DNA of 64,000 nucleotides, taken from assembly GCF_024346875.1 (NCBI RefSeq), contig NZ_AP024872.1:248001-312000 (forward strand), written 5' to 3'. Positions within the stretch are counted from its first letter, which is position 1, and each line of letters opens with the position of its first letter. Under the pieces are notes generated by a model. The model saw nothing but the letters and a program-made list of their open reading frames with translations. It was not told the origin of the DNA and did no database searches. The position numbers were made by a program, and so were the translations under genes. Shown one piece after another: positions 15,001 to 21,292 of this stretch. Source of the DNA: Vibrio gallicus (GTDB lineage: Bacteria; Pseudomonadota; Gammaproteobacteria; Enterobacterales; Vibrionaceae).

Positions 15001-15098
15001 AAGGGCTTTATAGTCAACTTGATACGGCGAGTGACCCAAGCAAAGATCTGCTCACGGTCATGTTTGAAAATAGCGTGTTTAAGTATGATGGCAGCTAA
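1..15098 (+). CDS. Giant RTX/T1SS-143-repeat surface adhesin, 5' end outside window
   Basis: The reading frame is open from the first bases to a TAA at 15096-15098, so the N-terminus is missing; the GTG at base 12 is internal. About the first 2,700 residues are roughly 20 diverged units of ~110-140 residues. Each has a core like DGSYTVTQxQALDQ, then DxDGD...ITIxDGxDP, and later W..LTSNGQ. This matches the T1SS-143 repeat family of large Vibrio and Shewanella secreted proteins. Next come other Ig/VCBS-like domains. Residues ~4320-4720 hold three cadherin-like repeats ending GVVGEPNTN or similar. RTX nonapeptides (GGEGDDILDGG type) lie at residues ~4884-4920, followed by a typical T1SS C-terminal target domain. 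The protein is very acidic and I noticed no cysteine. It is probably exported by a type I system, binds calcium and acts in adhesion or biofilm. No secretion genes follow it here. A hairpin terminator follows directly. Confidence 0.92.
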   Translation, partial: NNIVLQAQINADGSYTVTQFQALEHNSSDSLSLTLPIVVTDTDNDVARDTITVNIIDGTDPVISNSSVTLSDDTTENLASEMGSVDLVVGSDVVESINIDLSDQQTAQWDAVTSNGQSTTLTVVGGSLVLTLDDDSEVLRFDIGLDGHYVITQFLPLDQPLDNQSLLSATVIATDADGDTDTALIDITIQDGVDPSSADSTVLAIDENDISSLETGDIALIAGVDAIASVRFNASVLSDADWLGLLSDNRATQLNLSQDGSVLTVHIVDNEDDVVLRATVNIDGSYSIEQLQAIEQDSVSNINELDLIVDATDTDGDITSTSVLVSITDGDDPTTTATNAVLDENDIGTPDYQAIIGNITLVKGSDLVESVVIDSSILLNSDWLGLTSNGQAVELELDSTLQTGETDTLFVRRADDKSLVLEIVVKLDGSFEISQQAPLDQLSGNSLDLSLPVVANDSDGDNSHADVLITVNDGDDPIGVGDVVTIKEATEVVFGGGQVLFTPGSEDIADISFDPQVVNDASWLGLITNGEGVSVALSDSKTLIVTSDSGKEVLKVTIDNEGNYQLTQSLPIEQDLSDVTQLILPVIASDSEGDTGTVDIVINIQDNLAPVAQTSTLQYTETGQSGQTNSGAIVFVPGSDAVQSIILDSAVLDDPAWGALTSNGQATTLALDTAAKTLTLSVGADPVLVVNISDDGSYSVVQNAALDQRVAADLNDLIIPVIGTDFDGDQSSANINIQITDGDEARVTASSVAIDEDDVIDGTASNSGSINLILGSDTTASVSFTLSEVQKGGWESLTSNGQATQVVTTANSITVQLTDGTPVLTLAIDIAGNYTVTQLQALDQIDDITSLQLGVDVIDSDGDTVSTVIDITINDGDEFAIVAGDNSWNEDSIGDDTQPITGDLLYQGSDAIADASLNLSDSQRAIWETITSNGEATTLTVTDSSIVVKTLSGETVLQLQLNGDGSYSIEQLQAIDQDDDALINPNQLKLAIDAVITDTDGDQTSTNLSFTIQDGSDPVIVDDIADLFESDIGDLTTQPFTGDLTLTAGSDAVTSIEISDAVIDSQSPWQNLTSNGLSVTASLSSSLQTNINDTLSLRLDDGTLVMQVIVNIDGSYTVDLRQPLDQDVSNLTRLLIPVQVTDSDLDSALATITVQVTDGDDPSGIDSDVSWTETTTEQAMSGTIDFSAGSEDIQSIEFDPALLLAADWIGLLSEGESVSVALTNGNKTLTVTGADSDALILSVSIDNDGNYDITQHRPIEQNGATNSNNLVLPVLAKDSDGDSGSAAINITINDALAPSGEDANLNVQEQGLPTISSGEIVFSVNSDSIESYRFDEDIASDPIWTALTSNGQATTLNVTDALITLSLHSDSNVVVLELALDANGGFTLTQNLPLDQDVISNINQLVAGVIATDFDGDSASADIIINITDGADPKITDGTLSLIEGVDGTVTNGFLTITKGIDDIASVQFDEAVIDDPAWGNITSDGQATQVQLNGDKNQIIVFKGGDVSNEVLKITLNEDGSYTLVESDAIDQPNETDPVRLSVNVIVTDTDNDFDSGTINISIYDGDAPIVNDAVVDITEIEGQQSFSEKIEVIAGTDAITEFRIDSSITSDTNWINLVSNDQSTDVLLSADGRLLTVFITGDVNNKVLEVQLNDLLGNYTVTQFQAVDHTALEDLLLNIPVTATDSDGTQASGNIAVTISDGDAPTISDDSQSWSEDDIGDIFPIFTNVDLVTGSDDIALMRFVLSEQQTDDWSALTSNNQSIVLTVTDSEVRASLADGSVVLVVSLNLDGSYDIEQLQGLDQDASGITKLSLGVEVEDSDGDGDTATIDFTIADGQTITTDPAQVRWSEDQITDSGYSFSGDLNYQGSDGIESAVLDLTTVQTAAWNTITIDGEATTLEQNAQSLVVRSNGVIALQLSLNNDGSFELEQFLAIDQDNSTSDQTLLSAGVIFTDSDGDVTNSSISVTIDDGQNVSLSDKTEQWNEDDIGTTDQPIVGNIELSLGPDGLDQLSFELSADQRSAWNAITSNGQSTNLVEGERSLELQLADGTLILSISMDINGVYTIEQFDAIDQPSTDISALEVGILALDKDGDETRSSINLNIEDGTNIGLRNRRVTFSDDDIGSDSLPITGDLRLLEGSDDLASFGFNLTNGQTNTLNSITSNGEQTSFLVTEDNTLITVFLDSSPDSSVLSIRLNTDANGQFDGTFSVEQFEAIDQTNNRDRLDLALRVELQDTDGDITRANARVRINDGTDPTVIDDVIELVWNENNIVGGIDFPITGDIGLAAGVDAISSVGFALTSTQQTTWDALTSNGSDTQLIISSDGQTLTLVTGDTNQDVVLIGIIDINGNFSFEQRLPLDQFATDDTNRLDVTVEVTDSDSDVVTKDISLVIEDGEDPDSVDQTEAVNEDVTLDQDSEQIEGTIELSKGIDAIAQVRFDAGVLTDPAWTSLISNNQALELELNADGTILTLHVAGNSSDVVLIAGVDIDGRYNIELLQALEQDNNGSDSNILNLVVNAIDSDGDVSPSRITIEIADGTDPQVDLTPPLTVDESHIDQGDSSSTPIQGGSNPDGSLEVGSSVVTYIQGSDDVEAFYVDTDSISASYIDSNGQTQPLPLTYQGVAITFIAVAGGYMGIATVDGAPLDILSIQLNNTVGSSDFGRFDFEIIRAIDHPIADVADTVSIRLPVFVQDMDGDTSPSQDLIVNVTDDVPEVVSKSISVVEGDDRVSVNLLRQDGLDTDGADDGVLTAITIGDTTLSVDPTQGFQSFNLYSDGSSPLNPSDPLLLMGVLEVHPDGRVRFTAESDVLQSGDLVDISVAVTATDSDGDTDTTPITITVDDISSQITLSQASGSEDAGRSVTLGDTNPQDNILVADAPIKVNISVNTGDFDNSEQLGDITIKDVDPGEGAFYFYDGSNYVALAVVNGAVTLTQAQLQTSTLDNQNWSVENLYFVPARHQGSEGVDYRYSIEINVQRAGVDSETLSGELTVEVVAVADSATWDPLDNSYVVTVDEDDSDAQLSILAKTQDADGSESLSYEVSFVADYGQQLLVDGVAQTPDSNGLYIITADDIGKVSVNPADDWSGAIQLKVVAITSETDPNAALAEARSEVRYFTINVNPIADEGALTVTRIVIDEDTTTTLDQHIQMASPQDMDGSESLFVEISNLLDSNGNPATLNWLGDPADNPIVEVSSGVFEVAYSQLSQVEFVPFIHSNLDFEFTVTGIIRDQAHVLDPANELAGGGTAGVASDDRRLDARQIVVDLKGVADAPIVDIDGIGDIWEAITNDQGFTTGIQTTIDENQDLPLTFSIISGELIDSPMDNSESIAVLLSNIPEGVELIDEDNNSIDLVFVDYDDDGQPVYQANLTEAGVDSGIIVRPANSSTQNIELKVTIVVTENDGASEVFEGNVVIKVQPVIDAQVAYSARAVGDEDEFIVIDWLPTGSNFPDVDEKISFLRLEGIPEGSAIRIDGNEIEASELQIIDGEILIPFRDEEGGLVEGWLGLLDGSSRIEIRPPQDDSTDFELTAVLVVTESDYELQQGIDPNEGRAFKEITGTIDVVVKPVVEDGAMLSVFDQDDPDTALTAIEADAEGKVRFTINNNDNEAGRYSINIDDLDSSDNEGVANPPYELVDQLVVDFNTTDPTILDQLIVLGAVNNGDGTWVITDENSFEILAPNGLVIADDQDSSFSELNITFVALAYDRGDENEGGGERARKETDITLRFPEIISGNDSIAADIGVNTDADDIILGIEDGGAIDLGQQISDKNIFEVVNADNVSDQLSIVFKGQALPAGFSINGADYDYVNDEYIYLAQINPDGTISGTGGLTLSTPNDYAGDLILNFLAVTTDTLSGHEKSFSLSLPIAISPEVEADQSLSVEIVGTSGLNDELLPVNSSVTSDVEVFQPGIAYEDGLIHLNIDVSSTDLDVDLTRGVEEIQSITIAVSDPSEGWLVDTDGNLVESITLNYDPQNPNAVNDFLQNVRFKPAQHFPEGDSDNTVSLTISGSITDTTDFDETDGYTKGTDQDSVVGFSGEVSFEIVPVLDPIIVAGGDRSSKIVITGQEDTDITLDQVNGDPFVVSLTDTDGSEEFVSIRLTDVPDGFLVRSRNETGDDGFSVKNNGNGFWTIQLNDTEATSVSFDDIVITPAENFSGTVDIGILVFTQEQDLAVPTEHNAEFTLVVLPQGDTVDSDISTSVIGVENQDIEILLNAYIVDNDYALPGNGSGGNYLESAPETLRITVENVPQGGVIKLEDGTVFTDNGDGSWVLDVEAQQLDKIVFNSGDNNSSNWDPAQITVKVQSVDTGLNDFQSLGSATEQVVDISIEAVNDQPMFGGVADLTSVEDDEYNITNLSISDPDTADDPLAVYTFTISVDSGLLAFADDAEQQFGISITPDIATDSLQLTGTVAQINAALADGVRFNPDADFYGQVSVDISIDDGGNIGVVGEPNTNAGSFIIDVEPKNDQPIISSIADSTVLEDGSVTLTDIAISDVDALDNPDTQYTVTLSVPSGQGSFGFVGDPDDFSVIVSGLDSDNVAIDGTVLQINALLSMGVIFSPAADYNGTTTVTVEVDDNGNLGVVGEPNTNQVTFDIEVIAENDAPLNQLPTDIIVDEGSEIKVTGIQVSDVDYTGMFSSSAIEVILSVDIGLIDVVTSNSNVVITSNATSRVVLNGPIDDVNAVLAEVAASDGIFYRNQQGSDAAQLTVTTRDNGVFDDNGTVESDSDSVTITINPVANAPTLALDPSAKRSLNTLITESAIQSRGIPVIGLIAALTDIGEALSIEIRGLDANAIVEANSGSVVVDNGVWVLDETALSSAVVKYPNPITPLDLDFEVVAVSKEFDGVTELDSADSIAVPYTVTVVADDAQLDASAELDSTTVVSGDDASVIIGSSNDDELIGGEGDDILDGGLGADILTGGGGADSFIWQVIDDTVEDIITDFNVTDGDSIDLVSIFDELETNLDLDSLLDDFADSQQLVVSHIDNTDDIKVDITLDTQQQSIVVKGLYSQLDTASDPSKDLLTVMFENSVFKYDGS

Positions 15099-15116
15099 TT
15101 TTGATAAGGTGCTTAA

Positions 15117-15141
15117 AATTTGGCCGCTTAGCGGCCAAATT
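15117..15141 (+). terminator. Terminator after the adhesin gene
   Basis: Perfect 11-bp stem AATTTGGCCGC / GCGGCCAAATT around a TTA loop, starting 18 bases after the adhesin stop. The following T-run is short. Confidence 0.75.
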
Positions 15142-15255
15142 GTTTATCTAATACGTTTAAGGGTTAGATTGCGTATTACACTTACAACAGCATTTAATAT
15201 GTGTGGTTAATGTAGCGTAGCCACCGCTTTTATCTGTTTTCACATGGAGGTGATT

Positions 15256-17616
15256 ATGGCTATTGTGACTCTTTCTTCTACTCAGCTGTACCGAGAATCT
15301 GACTTAGATATTTTAAGCAGCAAGTCCACAAAAGATATTGCACCTATTGATGAAATAGTGGGGCAAGAACGCGCTCGTACTGCGGTTGAGTTTGCGATGT
15401 CTATCAAAGAGAAAGGCTATAACATCTATGCCGTAGGCCGTAATGGACTTGGTAAGCGCACCATGATGATTCGCTATCTAAAGCGACATACCTTTGAGAT
15501 GGACGAGCTTTATGATTGGTGTTACGTGGCCAACTTTGAAGATATTCGAGTGCCTAAGGTGCTAAAGTTGCCACGCGGTATAGGCATTGATCTGCGTACA
15601 GATATTGAGAAATTAATGTCCAAACTGCTCAAGGCGATCCCACTAGCCTTTGACAATGAGCTCTACTTCTCTCGCGCTGATAAGCTCAAGAATCAGCTTA
15701 CTACCAAGCAAAATAGCGCGTTAGAAAAACTAACTAAAGAGGCCAAGTCTCAAAATATTAGCCTTACGATTACCAATCAAGGGGATTACCAGTTCATCGC
15801 ATTGAATGGTGAAGAGCCTCATACTGATGAGAGCTTTGATCTACTTGAGAAGAAGCAACGTGAACGCCTTGAAAAGACTATTGATGCTCTAGAAATCTCG
15901 CTACGTGGATTGATTCGAAGCCTTACTGAATGGGAAGAGGAATACAGCGATAAGATACAAAAGCTTAATACTGAAGTGACGTTGGAGGTGATAGCGCACT
16001 TTATTCAAGAGCTAAAAGTACGCTATAGGCCTTACTCTCAGGTGAAACAGTATCTGAGCGAGTTAAAGGACGATATTGTTGAGAATGTCGATATCTTTTT
16101 AGAAGAGGGGGCTGAGCAAGGAGAGATTGCGACCGCTTCTCTGGATAAAAAGCTACCGCGTCGCTATAAGGTAAATGTTCTGGTGTCCATGCCAAAGGAT
16201 GAGCCACCGATAGTGGTTGAAGAAAGCCCAAACTATCACTCTTTATTTGGTTATGTGGAGACTGCAACCTTTAAAGGAACTGTATTTACCGACTTTTCTT
16301 TGATTCGAGCTGGAGCGTTACATAAGGCCAATGGTGGTGTATTGCTTATGGATGCAGTGAAGGTATTAGAGCAACCATTTGTTTGGGAAGGATTAAAACG
16401 AGCCCTTCGTTCTCGTGAATTAAGCCTCACAGCATTGGAAAAGCAGGTGACAATGACCGGTGCAGTATCCCTTGATCCTGAGCCGATTCCCTTAGATGTG
16501 AAGATCATTTTATTTGGGGATTATCATACCTATCAGCTGTTGCAACATTATGATCCAGAGTTTACAGAGCTGTTTCGTGTTACCGCTGATTTTGAAGATG
16601 AGATGCCTCGAAATTCCAATACTGAACTCCACTATACCCGCTTTATATCGAGCATAGTGCACGATAACAAAATGCTGCATTGTGATAAAAAAGCAATGGC
16701 GCGAATTATTGAACACAGTGCGCGCCGAGCCGGGGACCAAAATAAGCTGTCTTTACATTCCGCGCATATTGCGAATTTACTCCGTGAAACCAATTATATT
16801 GCACGTGCCGCCAAGGCGAATATTATCCGCAGCTCTCACGTTGATAAGGCGTTAAGCAACCAACTGTGTCGCGTAAATCGCCTGCAACAAACGGTTATGG
16901 AAAGCTTCGTTAATGGCACGACGCTTATTCACACTCAAGGTGAGGCTGTGGGGCAGGTGAATGCGCTATCGGTGTTAAGCACCTCCGATCATATGTTTGG
17001 TGCGCCAAATCGAATTACTGCAACCACCGCTTATGGTTCGGGCGAGGTTATCGATATTGAGCGCAATGTGGATTTGGGGGGTAGCATTCATTCAAAAGGT
17101 GTGATGATACTTACTGCTTATCTTTCTTCGGTATTTGGTAAGACGGCTAAAATTCCCTTAACTACTAATATTACTTTTGAGCAGTCCTATGGCGGTGTTG
17201 ATGGTGATAGCGCCAGTATGGCGGAGTTCTGCGCCGTTGTATCTGCATTCTCTAAGCAACCCAATCGACAAGATATCGCCATTACCGGCTCAATGAATCA
17301 ATTTGGTGAGGCTCAGCCTATCGGTGGGGTTAATGAAAAAATCGAAGGCTTCTTTGATGTATGTGCTATTAAGGGCCGTCACGCGTCACAGGGGGTGATT
17401 ATTCCGCAATCGAATGTGCAGAATCTCATGTTACGCAAGGATATCGTTGCCGCTGTTGAGCGTGGAGAATTCAATATTTGGGCTATTGGACATGTAACAG
17501 AAGCCATAGAGCTATTTACCGGCAAGCAAGCGGGTGTGCCAAGTGATGAGGGAAGCTATCCTATAGACACTATCTTTGGCATTGCTCAAGCTAAGCTAAA
17601 TTCGTTAAGGAAATAG
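15256..17616 (+). CDS. Lon-family ATP-dependent protease (AAA_32/LonB-like, YcbZ type)
   Basis: The 786-residue protein has an N-terminal AAA+ region with Walker A GRNGLGKRT at residues ~61-69. The C-terminal Lon (S16) proteolytic domain has catalytic Ser652 in GDSAS and Lys695 in GGVNEKIEGF; the 43-residue gap equals that of classical Lon. The middle has a long charged, probably coiled-coil insertion (~120-290). The architecture is that of E. coli YcbZ-like proteases, not housekeeping Lon. I start at the ATG at 15256 because a strong GGAGGT at 15246-15251 sits just before it; the ATG at 15244 overlaps that ribosome site. The gene stands alone after the adhesin terminator. Substrates are unknown. 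Confidence 0.9.
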   Translation: MAIVTLSSTQLYRESDLDILSSKSTKDIAPIDEIVGQERARTAVEFAMSIKEKGYNIYAVGRNGLGKRTMMIRYLKRHTFEMDELYDWCYVANFEDIRVPKVLKLPRGIGIDLRTDIEKLMSKLLKAIPLAFDNELYFSRADKLKNQLTTKQNSALEKLTKEAKSQNISLTITNQGDYQFIALNGEEPHTDESFDLLEKKQRERLEKTIDALEISLRGLIRSLTEWEEEYSDKIQKLNTEVTLEVIAHFIQELKVRYRPYSQVKQYLSELKDDIVENVDIFLEEGAEQGEIATASLDKKLPRRYKVNVLVSMPKDEPPIVVEESPNYHSLFGYVETATFKGTVFTDFSLIRAGALHKANGGVLLMDAVKVLEQPFVWEGLKRALRSRELSLTALEKQVTMTGAVSLDPEPIPLDVKIILFGDYHTYQLLQHYDPEFTELFRVTADFEDEMPRNSNTELHYTRFISSIVHDNKMLHCDKKAMARIIEHSARRAGDQNKLSLHSAHIANLLRETNYIARAAKANIIRSSHVDKALSNQLCRVNRLQQTVMESFVNGTTLIHTQGEAVGQVNALSVLSTSDHMFGAPNRITATTAYGSGEVIDIERNVDLGGSIHSKGVMILTAYLSSVFGKTAKIPLTTNITFEQSYGGVDGDSASMAEFCAVVSAFSKQPNRQDIAITGSMNQFGEAQPIGGVNEKIEGFFDVCAIKGRHASQGVIIPQSNVQNLMLRKDIVAAVERGEFNIWAIGHVTEAIELFTGKQAGVPSDEGSYPIDTIFGIAQAKLNSLRK

Positions 17617-17797
17617 TCAACAATCTTAATTACTTGCTGTTATTGCTATTTTTTCCTTGATATTGGGTGCTAGATGTCGATAATTCGAGCCAATCCGCCA
17701 TAATTTTGTAATAAACTATATTCTATATGCATGAAGCATTGAGAAATATTGTGATTTGGTTCAAAATTAGTGGTCATACTTCCTTATTGGAGCAAAC

Positions 17798-18484
17798 ATG
17801 AAAGTTGTTGATATTCTTAAACATAAGGGTGAATCGCTGTCGAGACATCGTTCGCAGTTTGTGGATAGGATGTCACCCTCTCTAAAAGACTACTGGAGTG
17901 AGCTAGTTACTCGTGCTCAATCTCAGCATTTATTTAAGTCTTGGGGAAAAGACTTTCCTACGTCTGCGGTTAATGAAGAAGTTGTAAATCCGGTTCATGA
18001 TACCATTGAGATGAAGCCAGAAGCCGAAGCTTTGTATAATAAGCTTTGTGCAGAGATTGGAGAGCAGGTTTATCTTGGTGAATGGTTTAGCATTGATCAG
18101 CAACGTGTCGATGCCTTCGCTAAGGTTACTCAAGACATGCAATGGATCCATACCGATCCTGAGCGTGCCAGTGAAGAGTCACCGTTTAAATCAACGATAG
18201 CGCATGGCTTCTTAACCTTGGCACTGCTTCCTAAATTGACAGATGCAGTGGATCCAGATAAGCCTCAATACCCAACTGCTAAGGTGACGGTAAACCTTGG
18301 AATGAACCGTGTTCGTTTCCCTTACCCAATTAAGGTAGGCAGTAATATTAGAGCTAAGTGTAAGCTTATTAAGGTTACCCCTATTCAAAAAGGGCTCGAA
18401 ATTACCAAAGAGGTAAAGGTTGAGATTGAAGGGATACGACGCCCAGGCTGTGTAGCCGAATCGGTGATTCGATTGTATTTCTAG
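17798..18484 (+). CDS. MaoC-family (R)-enoyl-CoA hydratase-like protein
   Basis: The 228-residue protein has a C-terminal hot-dog fold of the MaoC type. It shows the hydratase motif region FAKVTQDMQWIHTDPERA followed by STIAHGFLTLAL (about residues 107-146), in which Asp and His are the expected catalytic pair. The family hydrates (R)-specific enoyl-CoA, often feeding polyhydroxyalkanoate or fatty-acid metabolism. The ~80-residue N-terminal extension has no recognised domain. ATG is preceded by TTGGAGCAAAC. It is a single gene closed by a bidirectional terminator. The hydratase role is inferred from the fold; the true acyl substrate cannot be read from the sequence. Confidence 0.8.
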   Translation: MKVVDILKHKGESLSRHRSQFVDRMSPSLKDYWSELVTRAQSQHLFKSWGKDFPTSAVNEEVVNPVHDTIEMKPEAEALYNKLCAEIGEQVYLGEWFSIDQQRVDAFAKVTQDMQWIHTDPERASEESPFKSTIAHGFLTLALLPKLTDAVDPDKPQYPTAKVTVNLGMNRVRFPYPIKVGSNIRAKCKLIKVTPIQKGLEITKEVKVEIEGIRRPGCVAESVIRLYF

Positions 18485-18494
18485 ACAAAATTAT

Positions 18495-18528
18495 AAAAAA
18501 GCGGAGCTAATTTTAGCTCCGCTTTTTT
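18495..18528. terminator. Bidirectional terminator between convergent maoC-like and pstS-like genes
   Basis: Long perfect stem AAAAAAGCGGAGCTAA / TTAGCTCCGCTTTTTT with a TT loop. It has A-run and T-run on both sides, so it can serve both converging genes. Confidence 0.9.
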
Positions 18529-18545
18529 GTGTTTATTTTTTGTAT

Positions 18546-19361
18546 TTACTTATTGTGGTAAGGCGTATAACCGTGGTTAACGATCAAGTTTTTGGCTTTG
18601 TCAGAGGTGACAAACTTAACAAACTGCAGCGCATCTTTATCGGTAAGCTCTTGGTGATAAAAGACAATAAAAGGACGTGCTAGGGTATATTTCCCGCTGA
18701 GTAAGTTTTCGGAGTTTGGTGCAATACCGTTGAACTGAACCGGTTTTATCGATGCATCAATTGATCCCATGCTGATAAATCCAATTGCTTGTGCGTTATC
18801 ACTCACTAGCGTTTTTACCATGCTATTACTACTAACTACTAGGTTATTAGGGCTGATGGTAGACACTCTTCTATCATTTAGCACTCGCGTTAGGCCAAGT
18901 TGGTTTTCAAATGCGTAACGTGTACCAGATGATACCTCTCTTGTTACCACGGCAATTGCGCGATCTTGACCACCAACATCTTTCCAATTAGTTATTGTTC
19001 CTTGATAGATCTTAAATAACTGCTCACGAGTAAGGTTAGCAATTGGATTCTGATGGTTGACGACAACGGTTAGGCCGTCGTAGGCGATCTGCTTAACAAT
19101 TAGATTGTCTTTATACTCTTGCTCGGTCAGATAGCGCGAGCTCATACCCATTGCAGAGACACCGTTTTTTACCAAGGTGATCCCAGCGGTAGAGCCCACT
19201 CCTTGTACCGCGATATAGGTATCGGAATGTTGATTATTGTAATCTTCAGCTAAAATATCCATTATGCGGGCAACGGATGTTGAACCACTGATATTGATTT
19301 GGGCGGCGTGTGCGACGCCACATAAAACGGTAAGCAGAGCCGTTAGAGCCACTTTGAGCAT
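18546..19361 (-). CDS. PstS-like periplasmic phosphate-binding protein (orphan)
   Basis: The 271-residue protein starts with a Sec signal peptide (MLKVALTALLTVLCGVAHA, cut near AHA-AQ). The mature part opens with ISGSTSVARIMDIL. It also has the anion-binding stretch REVSSGTRYAFE and the GxxAxGMSSR pattern typical of the PBP-like/PstS family. I start at 19361 because AGGAAAC lies upstream; an in-frame start at 19400 lacks that. No pstC, pstA or pstB gene is nearby, so it is an orphan binding protein. Vibrio and related genomes often carry such extra copies, which may act in phosphate sensing or scavenging or bind another oxyanion. Confidence 0.85.
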   Translation of the reverse strand: MLKVALTALLTVLCGVAHAAQINISGSTSVARIMDILAEDYNNQHSDTYIAVQGVGSTAGITLVKNGVSAMGMSSRYLTEQEYKDNLIVKQIAYDGLTVVVNHQNPIANLTREQLFKIYQGTITNWKDVGGQDRAIAVVTREVSSGTRYAFENQLGLTRVLNDRRVSTISPNNLVVSSNSMVKTLVSDNAQAIGFISMGSIDASIKPVQFNGIAPNSENLLSGKYTLARPFIVFYHQELTDKDALQFVKFVTSDKAKNLIVNHGYTPYHNK

Positions 19362-19447
19362 GTGTTGTTTCCTAGTTTGGTTTATAGATTTTAACAGCAT
19401 ATCACTCGTTTTTTACGAAATTGTGACTATTAGTTAAAGAGGGTTGA

Positions 19448-19795
19448 ATGGTGCTATCAGAACTTGAGCAACATCAAATAAATAAGCTAGCACTGCAGGT
19501 GTGTGATTCCCGCAATCATAATGTGCCGGTGGAGATAGCAAAGGTCGATTTTGTGGCGATTGAAAACGGAGTGGAGTTCTTAGAGGCTTGCTTTAAGCTA
19601 GATTCAACCCAGTGTGATTACCGTTTATTAGTGGCTAAGGTTGTACGCCAAGATGGTCAATGGCGTTTGTTGTTGGCTCAGCGAGATCAACATCAGGTGT
19701 TTGAGCGCTGGTATAGCTATCCTGATACGCTATCTAATCAGCTCCACTTACTCATGAAAGAAGTAGAGCTTGATCCTAAAGGTCTGATTTGGTGA
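19448..19795 (+). CDS. Small conserved protein, DUF3024-like
   Basis: A 115-residue soluble protein with a good ribosome site (AGAGGG) before ATG. It has central beta-rich stretches (VAKVVRQDGQWRLLLAQRD) and the pattern RWYSYPD near the C-terminus. I believe this is the DUF3024 family found in Vibrio and relatives, for which no function is established. It is divergent from the pstS-like gene and converges on glgC with only 3 bases between the stops. No signal peptide or membrane segment is visible. Confidence 0.65.
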   Translation: MVLSELEQHQINKLALQVCDSRNHNVPVEIAKVDFVAIENGVEFLEACFKLDSTQCDYRLLVAKVVRQDGQWRLLLAQRDQHQVFERWYSYPDTLSNQLHLLMKEVELDPKGLIW

Positions 19796-19798
19796 CGG

Positions 19799-21019
19799 TT
19801 ATTGATTAAAGGAATAGCCTTCGGGTACCACGACAATCCCTTGCTCTGAGATAGTAAAACGCTCTCTATCCTGTTTGGGATCAAACCCAATGAGGGTGCC
19901 ATCAGGGATGGTAACATGCTTGTCGATAATGCAATTTTTTATCTGACAGTGCTCACCCACCTTAACCTGGTCAAATAAGATAGCATCTTGAATTGTAGCT
20001 CCATCACCCACCTTTACGTTGGACGAAAGAATAGAGTGCTGTACCGAACCACCACTAATCACAACCCCATTGGCAACAATAGAGTTAATCGATATTCCCT
20101 GATTGCCGGTGGCAGAAGGCACGGTTCTAGATGCGGGTCTTTGGCGTTCATAGGTGCGAATTCCCCAGTTATCTTGATATAAATCTATGGGAGGTACTGG
20201 GCTTAGTAAGTCCATATTGGCTTGGTATAACGAGTCAATCGTGCCCACATCACGCCAGTATACATCTTGACTGACTCGGCCTTCTTGTTCGCCAAAGTGG
20301 TAAGCGTACACCTTTTGACCATCAATGAGTTTTGGAATGATGTTATGCCCAAAATCGTGTGATGAATCCACTTGGGCTGCATCGGATTCGAGTGCTTGGG
20401 TGAGTGCTTCAATGCTGAAAATATAGATCCCCATTGAGGCAAGGCTGTGCTGAGGGTCATCTTTTAGGGTGGGTGGAGAGGAAGGCTTTTCTAAAAACGA
20501 AGTAATCTTTTTATCTGAATCAGTATTCATTACACCAAATGAAGACGCATCAGCGACCGGAACTTTCATACAGGCAATAGTAAGGTCTGCGCCTGTAGAT
20601 TTGTGTTGCTCTAGCATCGGTTTATAGTCCATACGGTAAATATGGTCCCCAGACAACACCACAACGTACTTGGCTTCACTGCGGCTGAGTAGCCATAGGT
20701 TTTGATAGATGGCATCAGCTGTGCCTTCATACCAGTTGTCACCGGTGCGCATTTGTGGGGGGACAGCGGTAATGTATTCACCCAATTCGGGATTGAAGAT
20801 AGACCATCCATCACGCAGGTGTTTTTGTAGTGAATGGGATTTGTACTGGGTGAGTACCAAGATGCGCCTTAGACCAGAGTGTAGACAGTTGCTCAATGTA
20901 AAATCGATGATGCGATACTTGCCACCAAATGGAACGGCGGGTTTGGCTCTATCTTGAGTCAGAGGCGCAAGGCGTGAGCCCATTCCCCCAGCTAAAATAA
21001 CCGTAAGTGCTTCTTGCAT
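19799..21019 (-). CDS. glgC: Glucose-1-phosphate adenylyltransferase (ADP-glucose pyrophosphorylase)
   Basis: The 406-residue length fits bacterial GlgC. The N-terminal nucleotidyltransferase signature LAGGMGSRLAPLTQDRAKP is followed by PFGGKYRIIDFTLSN. The sugar-phosphate region shows VVLSGDHIYRMDY and FLEKP. The C-terminal left-handed beta-helix has hexapeptide-like repeats (VGDGATIQDAILFDQVKVG). The enzyme makes ADP-glucose for glycogen synthesis and is usually allosterically activated by fructose-1,6-bisphosphate. No other glycogen gene is adjacent. AAGGACG precedes the ATG. Confidence 0.96.
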   Translation of the reverse strand: MQEALTVILAGGMGSRLAPLTQDRAKPAVPFGGKYRIIDFTLSNCLHSGLRRILVLTQYKSHSLQKHLRDGWSIFNPELGEYITAVPPQMRTGDNWYEGTADAIYQNLWLLSRSEAKYVVVLSGDHIYRMDYKPMLEQHKSTGADLTIACMKVPVADASSFGVMNTDSDKKITSFLEKPSSPPTLKDDPQHSLASMGIYIFSIEALTQALESDAAQVDSSHDFGHNIIPKLIDGQKVYAYHFGEQEGRVSQDVYWRDVGTIDSLYQANMDLLSPVPPIDLYQDNWGIRTYERQRPASRTVPSATGNQGISINSIVANGVVISGGSVQHSILSSNVKVGDGATIQDAILFDQVKVGEHCQIKNCIIDKHVTIPDGTLIGFDPKQDRERFTISEQGIVVVPEGYSFNQ

Positions 21020-21292
21020 GATGAACGTCCTTGTAGAGATAGAGATGAGTGCTAACTAAAACTTAGCAATATCTGTTCCACAATGGAATATGTCATTAAT
21101 CGTAGGTGGTGGCTAGGGCTGACTGAATATGAGGACACACAGCTTTGTAATGGCGCACTATATTGGTGAGGTAGTGCGCACTGTTTTAGGGCGTAGAATG
21201 GATGTCTGATGATATATACGAAACGTTCACACGCTACAATTAAAAAGGGTTGCCAATGCAACCCTTATATATTTTGATAGACAATGAGTGTG

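Noticed and set aside
15019..15210. 63-codon frame overlapping the adhesin end
   Set aside because: It crosses the adhesin stop and terminator in another frame and resembles no protein.
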